Shown: positions 41,380 to 50,596 of the stretch, piece after piece
Layout: the number at the start of each line of letters is the position of its first letter
How positions within the stretch are numbered: the first letter of the stretch is position 1
Source of the DNA: SVTX01 sp045542075
GTDB lineage: Bacteria > Bacillota > Clostridia > Oscillospirales > CAG-272
NCBI GenBank assembly: GCA_045542075.1
Contig: JAZQKI010000047.1
Coordinates: forward strand, 12,726-76,725
Length of the DNA: 64,000 nt
Direction of reading: 5' to 3'
The notes under the pieces: generated by a model
Told to the model about the DNA's origin: nothing
The model's database searches: none
What the model saw: only the letters and a program-made list of their open reading frames with translations
Made by a program: the position numbers and the translations under genes

Positions 41380-42480
41380 TTATTTTGCTGTTGTTTTGAC
41401 CTTAATATCGAGAAGCTGCGCCGCAAGCATATTCAAAAGAGCCTTTTGCTCCTTGTCAAGCTGACGGACTCCCTTTGCTGCCATAGATGCCTTTGTGAAT
41501 TTATCCTCGGTAAAATCAAGCAGAGTCTTAGCTCCCGTCTGCTCTATAATGCTGAAGAACATATCCACGACCTCGCCTCTTTTATCAATGGGAACGCTCA
41601 TTATACGGCTCTCAAAGATCTGGTTGTGCTTCTCTCCCATCGTGGAAAGATTTTTGAGAGAGACCACTCCCGCTCCTCTGACCTGCCATGAGAAGCAATC
41701 GTGCTGGTACAGTCCCTTTTGGGAGCTTTTAATTATGGTAGTGGTACCGTGGCTCTCAAACATCTGACCGAACAGCGATGACGGAGGAATATAATTTCTT
41801 ATCTTACTCTCAACAAGTGAAAGTCTTTGCTTATCGATAACACCCGATAAAAAGCCCGGACCGTCGTTGTTAAAAATATATACTATCCTGTCCTTGATCT
41901 CATCATCACAGTATATAGCCGAATATTTTGCCAGATTTCCTCCCTTTGAGTGTCCGCCTACGTATATTTGCTTGTCGGGATATTTACGCGCTACCTTCTC
42001 AAGATATTCGGCGGCACGCTCCTGCGCGGGAATTTTATTAAGATAGGAAAGCTTGCAATCCTCCTTCCAACCCACAAGAGTATCATCTGTACCTCTGAAA
42101 CAGACAAACATCTCTCCGTCTGTCAGATGGTACGTCACCGCGCAGAACTGCATCTCGCTCTTGTAGTCAATTTCATTGACAAAATCAGATATTTCAACCG
42201 TTGAAAATCTTTTGCTTCTACCCATAAGCTCAAATATTTTCCTGATATTCTGAGCCGGCATAAGCACACCGAGATGCAGATTCTTGTCACTCGTGGTTTT
42301 GCAAAACTCCCTTGCGGCTACTGCAATACTGAACTTTATACGGGGATTGTAATTGGTAAATATCCTGTCAAAATCAATATACGTGATCATAGACAAAATA
42401 AAATTGTCTACTGCGTTAAATTTGTTGATCGGAAAGGTAAGGTCTCCTCTCCATATCATATAATCTATTAAATTCGACAT
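41380..42480 (-). CDS. DUF2974 (Mbeg1-like) alpha/beta-hydrolase-fold protein
   Basis: A 366-residue protein resembling the lipase-like Mbeg1/DUF2974 family. The N-terminal part opens NLIDYMIWRGDLTFPINKFN, then VDNFILS and TYIDFD, typical of the family. The nucleophile elbow is YVGGHSKGGNLAKYSA. FVCFRGTDDTLVGWKEDC precedes it. The likely substrate is a lipid or surface ester but is not known. Standalone gene, convergent with khpA. Confidence 0.85.
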   Translation of the reverse strand: MSNLIDYMIWRGDLTFPINKFNAVDNFILSMITYIDFDRIFTNYNPRIKFSIAVAAREFCKTTSDKNLHLGVLMPAQNIRKIFELMGRSKRFSTVEISDFVNEIDYKSEMQFCAVTYHLTDGEMFVCFRGTDDTLVGWKEDCKLSYLNKIPAQERAAEYLEKVARKYPDKQIYVGGHSKGGNLAKYSAIYCDDEIKDRIVYIFNNDGPGFLSGVIDKQRLSLVESKIRNYIPPSSLFGQMFESHGTTTIIKSSQKGLYQHDCFSWQVRGAGVVSLKNLSTMGEKHNQIFESRIMSVPIDKRGEVVDMFFSIIEQTGAKTLLDFTEDKFTKASMAAKGVRQLDKEQKALLNMLAAQLLDIKVKTTAK

Positions 42481-42542
42481 GCTATCTCCCCTTCCTTTGC
42501 TGTTTTACTTATGTTTTACTTGATTTTATTAAGCAGATGTTA

Positions 42543-43901
42543 TTAAATGAGATATCCGCAAGCCGTGATCGCCTGAACTACAATATCTATACATTCTTTG
42601 CAGATCTGCTCGTCAGATGCCTCTGCCATTACTCTGACAAGCGGCTCCGTTCCCGACTCTCGGACAAGCATTCTGCCGTTTCCGCAAAGTCTCTCCTCTG
42701 CCTTCTTTATAGCCTCAAGCACAATAGGCGCACCCATTACCGTTTTCTTATCTGTGACTCGGACGTTTTCAAGCACCTGCGGATAAATAACAACGGGTTC
42801 GCCAAGCTTTGAAAGAGGAAGCTTTTTCTCAAGCATTACCTCCATCATTTTGAGTGACGTCAATATTCCGTCGCCTGTGGACGCAAACTGTCTGAATATA
42901 ATATGTCCCGACTGCTCGCCGCCGATGCAGAGATTGTGACTAACCATATAGTCGTTTACGTTCTTATCTCCTACCGCAGTCTTCGCATAATTTATTCCTC
43001 GCTCGTCAAGTGCCTTGAAAAGTCCGCAGTTTGACATAACTGTTGCAACCACAGTATTATTGACAAGCTCTCCGCGCTCCTTAAGGTAGCTTGCGTAAAT
43101 ATAGAGTATTTTGTCCCCGTCAATAATATTTCCCTTTTCGTCAACACAAAGGCATCTGTCCGCGTCTCCGTCAAAGGCAAATCCCACATCAAGATTATTG
43201 TCAAGCACGTACTTGCGAAGTCCCTCAATATGAGTGCTTCCTGCATCCTTGTTTATATTGATACCGTCAGGCTCGGCGTTGATAACGTAGACCTTAGCAC
43301 CAAGAGTCTCAAATACGGATTTTGCAATCATCCACGCGCTTCCGTTTGCGCAGTCAAGACCAACCTTAAGTCCTCTGAAGGAGTGGTTGCAAAGCGAGAT
43401 AAGATGTCCTACGTACTTATTTCTTCCCGCAATATAGTCAACGGTGCGTCCAATATTTTCCCTTGTAGCGTAAGGAACCTCTCCTCTTATTCCGTCAAGA
43501 TAGTCCTCTATCTGCGAGATGACCTCGTCCTCCATCTTCTCGCCGTTGGAATTGATAAGCTTTATTCCGTTATCGTAATAAGGATTGTGGCTTGCGGATA
43601 TCATTATTCCGCAGTCGAATTTGTCGCGCGTGACGGTATATGCGACAGACGGAGTTGTGGTAACGTGCAAAAGGTACGCGTCTGCACCCGCCGAGGTAAT
43701 GCCTGACGAGAGCGCATACTCGAACATATACGACGAGCGTCTGGTATCCTTACCGATAACTATACGCGCGCACTCTCCTCGCTCTTTTGCCTGCTCTCCG
43801 TAATACCAACCGAGAAATTTGCCTATCTTAAAGGCGTGGATTGCAGTCAGATTTACATTTGCCTCTCCTCTGAATCCGTCCGTTCCAAAATATCTTCCCA
43901 T
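42543..43901 (-). CDS. glmM: Phosphoglucosamine mutase
   Basis: GlmM converts glucosamine-6-phosphate to glucosamine-1-phosphate for cell-wall precursor synthesis. The 452-residue product begins GRYFGTDGFRGEAN and has the phosphoserine loop MISASHNPYYDNGIK, the metal-binding GFAFDGDADRCL, the sugar loop GGEQSGHIIF and the phosphate-binding RESGTEPLVRVM. It is 20 bases after the hexapeptide acyltransferase gene, consistent with a UDP-GlcNAc pathway pair. Confidence 0.97.
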   Translation of the reverse strand: MGRYFGTDGFRGEANVNLTAIHAFKIGKFLGWYYGEQAKERGECARIVIGKDTRRSSYMFEYALSSGITSAGADAYLLHVTTTPSVAYTVTRDKFDCGIMISASHNPYYDNGIKLINSNGEKMEDEVISQIEDYLDGIRGEVPYATRENIGRTVDYIAGRNKYVGHLISLCNHSFRGLKVGLDCANGSAWMIAKSVFETLGAKVYVINAEPDGININKDAGSTHIEGLRKYVLDNNLDVGFAFDGDADRCLCVDEKGNIIDGDKILYIYASYLKERGELVNNTVVATVMSNCGLFKALDERGINYAKTAVGDKNVNDYMVSHNLCIGGEQSGHIIFRQFASTGDGILTSLKMMEVMLEKKLPLSKLGEPVVIYPQVLENVRVTDKKTVMGAPIVLEAIKKAEERLCGNGRMLVRESGTEPLVRVMAEASDEQICKECIDIVVQAITACGYLI

Positions 43902-43921
43902 GATATTCTCCTACTAAAAGT

Positions 43922-44596
43922 TCAAATTTTTTCTTTGCTTACTGTGATTCCGCCCGTCTTGTATATGGAATCTCCGGGAACAACTCCTCTTACAGAGCTC
44001 AGCGGATAGACTGACGTGCCTCTGCCTATAACCGTTCCAGGATTAAGCACGGAATTGCAGCCTATCTCAACAAAATCTCCAAGCGCAGCGCCTACCTTCT
44101 TTCGTCCCGTATCGATATCGCCACCTGCCATATCCTTTATATGAACGTGAGTCTTGTCGGATTTTACGTTGCTTGTTATTGAGCCTGCGCCCATATGCGA
44201 CTTGTATCCAAGAATACTGTCTCCCACATAGTTATAATGAGGCACCTGAACACCGTCAAAAAGTATGACGTTTTTCAGCTCGGTCGAGTTGCCGACGACA
44301 CAGCCCTCTCCAACAAGCGCGGAGCCTCTTATAAACGCCCCGTGACGCACCTCTGTCTTATGCCCGATAATACACGGGCCGCCTATGTAAGCAGACGGAT
44401 ATATCTTTGCGCTCTTGGACACCCAGATATTATCCCCTCTATAATCATATTCATCAGGGTCGAGAGTGTTACCTAAGCGGATTATAAGCTCACTGATACC
44501 CGCAAGCGCCTCCCAGGGATATATAAATCCCTCAAGATACTCCCCCGCCATTGTATGCTTAAGATCGTAAAGATCGCTTATTTTTATATCAAGCAT
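43922..44596 (-). CDS. Left-handed beta-helix nucleotidyl/acyltransferase-like protein (GlmU C-terminal-like)
   Basis: A 224-residue hexapeptide-repeat protein. The repeats run from about residue 58 (VSKSAKIYPSAYIGGPCIIG) through GAFIRGSALVGEGCVVGN to VEIGCNSVLNPGTVIGRGT. DSILGYKSHMGAGSITSNVK is the active-site segment shared with the GlmU acetyltransferase half. There is no pyrophosphorylase domain. With glmM downstream, it probably works in UDP-GlcNAc synthesis, although the uridylyltransferase partner is not in the window. Promoter present upstream. Confidence 0.8.
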   Translation of the reverse strand: MLDIKISDLYDLKHTMAGEYLEGFIYPWEALAGISELIIRLGNTLDPDEYDYRGDNIWVSKSAKIYPSAYIGGPCIIGHKTEVRHGAFIRGSALVGEGCVVGNSTELKNVILFDGVQVPHYNYVGDSILGYKSHMGAGSITSNVKSDKTHVHIKDMAGGDIDTGRKKVGAALGDFVEIGCNSVLNPGTVIGRGTSVYPLSSVRGVVPGDSIYKTGGITVSKEKI

Positions 44597-44637
44597 AGTT
44601 TTACCTCTTTAGTATAAATTCCACTTTTCCAACTTAT

Positions 44638-44666
44638 ATTTTACCATATAAGCGACACAAAGTCAA
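44638..44666 (-). promoter_or_regulatory. Sigma-A promoter for the hexapeptide acyltransferase-glmM pair
   Basis: Minus strand: TTGACT at 44661-44666, 17-base spacer, TAAAAT at 44638-44643. Confidence 0.8.
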
Positions 44667-44710
44667 TAAATTTTTGGTGACTTTATCTATTATATAGATA
44701 AAACGGCAAA

Positions 44711-44741
44711 AAAATGCGGAGAATTAACCTCTCCGCATTTT
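44711..44741 (-). terminator. Terminator of dxs-mutS2
   Basis: Arms AAAATGCGGAGA (44711-44722) and TCTCCGCATTTT (44730-44741) just past the mutS2 stop, with an A-run giving the minus-strand U-tract. Confidence 0.88.
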
Positions 44742-47129
44742 TTATTTAAGGTCAACCACGGTGACACCGCCGTCTCCCTCGCCCCACTGTCCTATACGGA
44801 AGGAGGCAACTCTTTTATCCGTACGCAAAAAGCCCCAAAGAGCATTCTTAAGCGCGCCGGTTCCCTTGCCGTGTATAAGCCTTACCCTGCTGATACCCGC
44901 CATATACGCCCGATCAAAATATTTATCAACCGTAAGCCAAGCCTCGTCTCCCGTCATACCGCGCAGGTCTATCTCGTCCTTAAAAGACGTATTTCTTGCA
45001 ACAGTATATCCCGAGCCCGTGGGCTTTTGCTGTTTTTTCTCCTGCTTCTGCGCCCTTATGCGCAGGTCCTTTATATTGACACGCGTTTTGAAAATTCCCG
45101 CCTGTATCTGCACGTTGCCCGATTTATCCATATCGGATACAACGTCTGCATCCTTGCCGAGAGTGACGACATATACCTTGTCGCCCTTCTTTACCTTCTC
45201 GGGCTTGGACATGCTCTCGTCCTCTCGGACCTCCTCAACGGGATTGTACTTGTCCTCATTTGCGCGGATATGCTCACGCACCGCGCGGCGAGTTCTTGCT
45301 ATCTCGTCGCCAAGATTTTCCGCGTCCTTTTTCTTGCGGAGCTTATCCATCTCCTCAAGTATATAGTCGCTGGACGCCTTTGCGGATGCCACAAGCGCCG
45401 CAGCCCTTTGCTGCGCCCTCTCAAGCTCGCGCTCGGAGGCCTCAAGCCTTGCCTTTATCTGCTTTTCGGCTTCAGATTTGAACTTCTCATAGTCGCTTCG
45501 CATCTGCTCGGCTTCGTCGCGATATCTGTCCATCTCAACTCTGCTCTGCTCAAGCTGACCTATAACGTCCTCAAATTTTCTGTTGTTTGAGCTTATGTGA
45601 AGCTCGGCATTTTGAATTATCTCGGTTGAAAGTCCAAGACGCTCGGAAATCGCAAACGCGTTGGATTTACCCGGCGTTCCGATTATAAGCTTATACGTGG
45701 GCTTTAGCGTCTCAACGTCAAACTCGCACGAAGCGTTTCTCACGCCCGCGGTATCAAGCGCGTACGCCTTAAGCTCGGCGTAATGCGTGGTAGCCGCGCA
45801 TAGCGCGCCTTTTTTTCTAACGTAGTCTATAATTGACACAGCAAGAGCCGCTCCCTCGACGGGATCAGTTCCTACTCCAAGCTCATCAAACAGCACAAGG
45901 CTTCTGTCAGTGACTCTGTCAAGGAATGACACGATATTTACCATGTGCGACGAGAATGTAGAGAGCGATTGCTCTATGCTCTGCTCGTCACCTATGTCCA
46001 CAAGGATGTCCTCAAAAATACACACCGAGGAGCCGTCGTCACACGGAATATGAAGTCCCGCTTGCGCCATAATAGCAAACAGTCCAAGCGTTTTGAGCGA
46101 CACCGTCTTACCGCCCGTGTTGGGACCCGTGATAATCATAGTGTCAAAATCTCCGCCAAGACGGATATTTATCGGCACCACACGGGATCTGTCAATAAGG
46201 GGATGTCTTGCGCGCTTGAGGTTCATTATCTTGTCGCCTGTCACGGTTGGCGAGGTGGCGTTCATGGATATTGACATCTGCGCGCATGCAAAGTAAAACG
46301 CAAGGTCATTTATATTTCTGTAATCAAGCCATATTCTGTCGGAATACTCTGCAACGAGTGACGAAAGCTCGGAGAGTATTCTCTCTATCTCATGCTCTTC
46401 CTTGGACTCAAGCACGCGCAGCTCGTTGTTGGCCTCAACAACCTGAGCAGGCTCAACAAATATTGTCGCTCCCGACGAGGACGTGTCATGAATAAGTCCC
46501 TTGACCTCATTTTTACACTCCGCCTTCACGGGAATAACGTATCTTCCGTTTCTCGTGGTCACTATATTCTCCTGAAGATACTTTGAATGTGAGCCGCCCT
46601 GCACGTATTTTTGCAAAGTTTCCTTTATTCTGCTGTTGGTCGCTCTTATCTGACGGCGGATATTCGCAAGCGTCGGCGAAGCTTCGTCGGCAATCAATTC
46701 CTCGGAAATTATAGCCCGCGTTATTCTTTCCTCAAGAGTTTTATTGGGTATAAGCCTGTCAAAGATGACATCAAGCGAGGTATCGAAAATATGATTTCCG
46801 TAGCAATAGTCCGTAAGTGTGCGTGCGGTCTTAAGCACTCCTGCCACGTTCAGAAGCTCTATTGGGGCAAGCGTTGCGCCCTTTTCTGCGCGCTCGCAGG
46901 ATTCGGATATATCCTTAACTCCGCCAAATGACGGCATACCCTTTTCGTTTATAAGTCTTTTTGCGTCTGTTGTGAATTTCTGACGGCGCACCACGACGTC
47001 AATATCATCTGACGGCGAGAGCATTCTTGCCATTGATTTTGACCCTTCCGTAGGTGCAAATGTAGCCAGAAGCTCGCATATTTTATTAAATTCAAGCGAG
47101 TTTAAGGTTTTTTGACAAAAGCCCATCAA
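44742..47129 (-). CDS. mutS2: Endonuclease MutS2
   Basis: A 795-residue MutS2, which in Firmicutes acts on stalled ribosomes and on recombination intermediates. Motifs: MutS core with MIITGPNTGGKTVSLKTLGL (Walker A), SLVLFDELGVGTDPVEGAAL (Walker B), a coiled coil rich in charged residues (about 510-620) and a C-terminal Smr domain (EIDLRGMTGDEAWLTVDKY with LIHGKGTGALKNAL). No mismatch-recognition domain is present, as expected. 21 bases downstream of dxs. Confidence 0.96.
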   Translation of the reverse strand: MMGFCQKTLNSLEFNKICELLATFAPTEGSKSMARMLSPSDDIDVVVRRQKFTTDAKRLINEKGMPSFGGVKDISESCERAEKGATLAPIELLNVAGVLKTARTLTDYCYGNHIFDTSLDVIFDRLIPNKTLEERITRAIISEELIADEASPTLANIRRQIRATNSRIKETLQKYVQGGSHSKYLQENIVTTRNGRYVIPVKAECKNEVKGLIHDTSSSGATIFVEPAQVVEANNELRVLESKEEHEIERILSELSSLVAEYSDRIWLDYRNINDLAFYFACAQMSISMNATSPTVTGDKIMNLKRARHPLIDRSRVVPINIRLGGDFDTMIITGPNTGGKTVSLKTLGLFAIMAQAGLHIPCDDGSSVCIFEDILVDIGDEQSIEQSLSTFSSHMVNIVSFLDRVTDRSLVLFDELGVGTDPVEGAALAVSIIDYVRKKGALCAATTHYAELKAYALDTAGVRNASCEFDVETLKPTYKLIIGTPGKSNAFAISERLGLSTEIIQNAELHISSNNRKFEDVIGQLEQSRVEMDRYRDEAEQMRSDYEKFKSEAEKQIKARLEASERELERAQQRAAALVASAKASSDYILEEMDKLRKKKDAENLGDEIARTRRAVREHIRANEDKYNPVEEVREDESMSKPEKVKKGDKVYVVTLGKDADVVSDMDKSGNVQIQAGIFKTRVNIKDLRIRAQKQEKKQQKPTGSGYTVARNTSFKDEIDLRGMTGDEAWLTVDKYFDRAYMAGISRVRLIHGKGTGALKNALWGFLRTDKRVASFRIGQWGEGDGGVTVVDLK

Positions 47130-47150
47130 AAATCCCTCCCTTTCTGATTT

Positions 47151-49043
47151 TTACTTTATCAAATTTCTTGCTATCTCAACAAGACTGTCCGAATCGATTC
47201 CCGCGCTCCTGTATATATGCTCTTTCCTTGTTTGAATCACGAAATCGTCAGACGCGGCTATATCATATCTTATGCCGTCTAGTCCGCCGAGCATACGCAA
47301 GGCTTCGGCAAGCATCATACCAAATCCGCCCGCCTTTATCTCCTCCTCAACGAATACTATCGCTTTGGGTGAGGTCTCTTTTGTTATCTCAAGAATCTCA
47401 CCTGCAAGCTTGTCATACGGTGAGATATATTCGCACAGAGCAACCTTTGACGATACGCCGCGCGCAGTCAAAATCTCCTTTGCCTTTAAGCATTCCGACG
47501 CTATTCTGCCGTGGGTTATATACAGCACATCAGTCTGTCCGCCCACATCGGTCCTGACACCTATTTTATCAAAATTTTTATCCTTGTAGAAGGTATCCGC
47601 GAGGATCTGCTGTTCACTTCCGCTGGGGTATCTGACAGCAGAGACCTTGTCGGTTGACATAGCCCGCTCAAGTGACGCGGAAAGTCCTCCGTACGTGACG
47701 GGAGTGTATATTTCAACACCGGGTATATGAGAGAGAAACGCCACGTCAAATATTCCGTGGTGTGTCGCTCCGTCCGCGGCGTTAAGTCCCGCACGGTCAA
47801 TGGCGATCACCATAGGTAACTGCTGGAGCGCCGCGTCGTGGATTATCTGGTCATAGCTTCGCTGAAGGAAGGTAGAATATATGGCGCACACAGGCTTATA
47901 TCCGTTAGCAGAAAGCCCCGCACCAAATGTTACGGCATGCTCCTCCGCAATTCCCACGTCAAAAAATCTATCGGGATATGCCGCCTCAAAGCCGTCAAGT
48001 CCCGTTCCATAACTCATAGCGGCGGTAATAGCGCATATTTTTTCATCATTTTGCGCCATATCGCAAAGTATTCTGCCAAACTCCTGAGAAAAGCTGTTCT
48101 CCGACTTTTCAATACCCGCGGGGCGCAAGCCGTGATATTCTCCAGGGCTTGTCTCCGCAGGCTCATAGCCCTTGCCTTTTTGAGTTTTTACGTGAATAAT
48201 AACGCTCTCGCTCGCCTTTTTAGCCTCTTTTATGAGCGCATCAATATCCTCAAAGTTATTTCCGTCGGCAGGGCCGAGGTAATAAAGACCGAGATCCTCA
48301 AAATAGTTACTTCCGTAAAGCGCGTTCTTGATATATTTTTTAGCCTTGCGCATAAACGAGAAAAGCGGTTTACCGATAAGGGGTATTTTGCTTATAACTC
48401 TGCCCGTAATTCTTTTGGCGTTAAAATATCCCGTTTTTTTGCGAAGCTTTGCCATGCTTTTTGCAAAGCGTCCGATATTTTTGGATATCGACATTTCATT
48501 CTCATTGAGAATAATAATAAGCCTAAGTCCTTTTTTACAGTTGTTGAGTGCCTCGTGCACCATACCGCCCGTAAACGCGCCGTCACCAAGCACTACCACT
48601 GTATAAGCATCGCTACCCGCAAGCTTGTCTGCCTCAGCAAAGCCAAGTCCCGCCGATAGAGACGTTGAGCTGTGTCCCGCTCCAAAGCAATCGTATTCGC
48701 TTTCCATTCTTTTTGTAAAGCCAGAAAGTCCTCCGCTCTGTCGCAAATTGTCAAAGTCGTTATATCTTCCCGTTATGATCTTGTGTATATAGCTCTGGTG
48801 TCCAACATCAAAAATAACGTGATCATGAGGACAGTCAAAGTTTCTGTGTATAGCTACAGAAAGCTCTACCGCTCCGAGATTGGATGCAAGATGTCCGCCG
48901 TTCTCACTTACTCGCTTAACAAGAAAATCCCTTATTTCCTCGCAGAGAGCGGGCATTTCGTCATCGCCGTAGGACTTGAGGTCAGTGGGCGAATTTATCT
49001 TGCCGAGATATTTATATGAGTTGTTATTGATATTATCGCTCAC
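47151..49043 (-). CDS. dxs: 1-deoxy-D-xylulose-5-phosphate synthase
   Basis: DXS condenses pyruvate and glyceraldehyde-3-phosphate in the MEP isoprenoid pathway using thiamine diphosphate. The 630-residue product has GGHLASNLGAVELSVAIH, GHSSTSLSAGLG, the TPP-binding GDGAFTGGMVHEALNN, and the transketolase-like second half with FDVGIAEEHAVTFGAGLS. Probably first gene of a dxs-mutS2 transcript. Confidence 0.97.
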   Translation of the reverse strand: MSDNINNNSYKYLGKINSPTDLKSYGDDEMPALCEEIRDFLVKRVSENGGHLASNLGAVELSVAIHRNFDCPHDHVIFDVGHQSYIHKIITGRYNDFDNLRQSGGLSGFTKRMESEYDCFGAGHSSTSLSAGLGFAEADKLAGSDAYTVVVLGDGAFTGGMVHEALNNCKKGLRLIIILNENEMSISKNIGRFAKSMAKLRKKTGYFNAKRITGRVISKIPLIGKPLFSFMRKAKKYIKNALYGSNYFEDLGLYYLGPADGNNFEDIDALIKEAKKASESVIIHVKTQKGKGYEPAETSPGEYHGLRPAGIEKSENSFSQEFGRILCDMAQNDEKICAITAAMSYGTGLDGFEAAYPDRFFDVGIAEEHAVTFGAGLSANGYKPVCAIYSTFLQRSYDQIIHDAALQQLPMVIAIDRAGLNAADGATHHGIFDVAFLSHIPGVEIYTPVTYGGLSASLERAMSTDKVSAVRYPSGSEQQILADTFYKDKNFDKIGVRTDVGGQTDVLYITHGRIASECLKAKEILTARGVSSKVALCEYISPYDKLAGEILEITKETSPKAIVFVEEEIKAGGFGMMLAEALRMLGGLDGIRYDIAASDDFVIQTRKEHIYRSAGIDSDSLVEIARNLIK

Positions 49044-49077
49044 GTCGCAAGCCTCCTTTGATAATCTATACTGAATT

Positions 49078-49106
49078 ATTATATCACATACTCCGCGTTT
49101 TGTGAA
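49078..49106 (-). promoter_or_regulatory. Probable sigma-A promoter for dxs-mutS2
   Basis: Minus strand: TTCACA at 49101-49106, 17-base spacer, TATAAT at 49078-49083, about 35 bases before dxs. Confidence 0.75.
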
Positions 49107-49164
49107 GAGCTTTCCTGAAATTTGCTTACAATAATTTGATCCGCCGCAAATTTCATCAAATCCC

Positions 49165-49193
49165 TTGACAAAATCGATGATTTTATGTATAAT
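49165..49193 (+). promoter_or_regulatory. Sigma-A promoter for the two CNNM/CorC genes
   Basis: TTGACA at 49165-49170, 17-base spacer, TATAAT at 49188-49193. Confidence 0.88.
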
Positions 49194-49258
49194 TGAATAT
49201 TATAATGTGAAAGTTTATGCTTTCGCAAATAGTGAAAAAAGGAGACACATTTTCCATA

Positions 49259-50596
49259 ATGGACGGCGACAGTCGAAGTTTACTTGTAATCTTCATCATT
49301 TTCGTTTTGCTCTGCGCATACTTTTCCTGCACTGAGAGCGCAATATCCCGAATGAATAAGATCAGGGTGAAAAGCATGGCGGAGGACGGAAACAAAAAAG
49401 CAAAAAAAGCCCTTTATATCTCAAACAATTATGAAAAGGCTCTCACTACCCTTCTCATCGGCAACAATATAGCCAATATTGCCGCGGCATCCGTTGCGAC
49501 ACTTCTGGTTATGAATATGCTTGAAAACAGCACTCTTGACGAGGGTGTTAAGGGTACAATCGCAACTATTGCAACCACGTTTATCCTCTTTTTATTCGGA
49601 GAAATGATCCCAAAAAGCTTTGCGGGCGACAGACCAATCGGCGCGGCACTTGCTTGCTCGCCTCCGCTAAAGTTCCTTATGAAGATCTTATCCCCTCTCG
49701 CGGCATTATTTGCTAAAATATCCAGTGCCATAACAAATCTTTTCAAGGCAGAGGAGGAGCCCTCCATTACGGAGGAGGAGCTGTACGATATAATAGAGAC
49801 AGCCGAGGAGGAAGGCGTTGTTGACGAGGATCAAAGCGATCTTTTCAAATCTGCAATAGAATTTTCAGACACAACGGTCAGGGACGTTATGACAATGCGC
49901 GAGGACATCTGCGCACTCGACGTCTCAATGCCTAACCGAGAGATAATGCTTAAAATACGCGGGGCGAATTATTCCAGACTCCCCGTTTATGACGGCGACA
50001 TTGATAATATAATCGGCACTCTTCCCATTCGAAGCTTTATAAGGGAATATTACAAAAACCCCTCACTTGACGTGCGTTCCCTTCTAGTCCCTCCCTTTTT
50101 TGTAAAGACGGACGCGAAGATAGATGACGTTCTGAGTGTTATGCGTCAGCACAAGTTTTATCTTGCCGCGGTAAGCGGAGCAAACGGTGAAACTCTTGGA
50201 CTTGTCACCATAGAGGATTTCCTTGAGGAGCTTGTTGGCGAGATCTGGGACGAGGATGAGATCATAGATAATAACTTCCAGAAGCTCGGCGGAAATAAAT
50301 TCCGCATAATCACTAAAATGACGGTTGCGGAGGCGTTTTCAAGAATGAAAATAGCACCGCCCGCACCTCAGATAGCAAGACGTCCCATACTTTCGTGGGT
50401 AGTCAAGGAATTCGGCAGAATGCCCGAGGAGGAGGACTCCTTCTCTTATGAAAACCTTGAGGTCACAATTGACACCGTGGAAAACGGCAAGGTCACTTTT
50501 GTGGAAATTAAAATAATAGATGAGCCTCAGCTCAATAACACTGCCGTCCCTGTTGAGGAAAGCATTAAGATAGTGGGAGGTGAGGACATATTATGA
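49259..50596 (+). CDS. CNNM/CBS/CorC-family transporter-associated protein, paralogue 1
   Basis: A 445-residue HlyC/CorC family protein. It has a CNNM membrane domain (residues about 1-180, with SRSLLVIFIIFVLLCAYFSC, then TESAISRMNKIRVKS and LLIGNNIANIAA), a CBS pair (about 195-335, with TVRDVMTMREDICALDV and NYSRLPVYDGDIDNIIG) and a C-terminal CorC domain. Family members help move Mg2+ or other ions and are regulated by nucleotides through the CBS pair. The ATG at 49259 is used with GGAG at 49241, a long 14-base spacing; an ATG at 49217 would sit too close to the promoter. Confidence 0.88.
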   Translation: MDGDSRSLLVIFIIFVLLCAYFSCTESAISRMNKIRVKSMAEDGNKKAKKALYISNNYEKALTTLLIGNNIANIAAASVATLLVMNMLENSTLDEGVKGTIATIATTFILFLFGEMIPKSFAGDRPIGAALACSPPLKFLMKILSPLAALFAKISSAITNLFKAEEEPSITEEELYDIIETAEEEGVVDEDQSDLFKSAIEFSDTTVRDVMTMREDICALDVSMPNREIMLKIRGANYSRLPVYDGDIDNIIGTLPIRSFIREYYKNPSLDVRSLLVPPFFVKTDAKIDDVLSVMRQHKFYLAAVSGANGETLGLVTIEDFLEELVGEIWDEDEIIDNNFQKLGGNKFRIITKMTVAEAFSRMKIAPPAPQIARRPILSWVVKEFGRMPEEEDSFSYENLEVTIDTVENGKVTFVEIKIIDEPQLNNTAVPVEESIKIVGGEDIL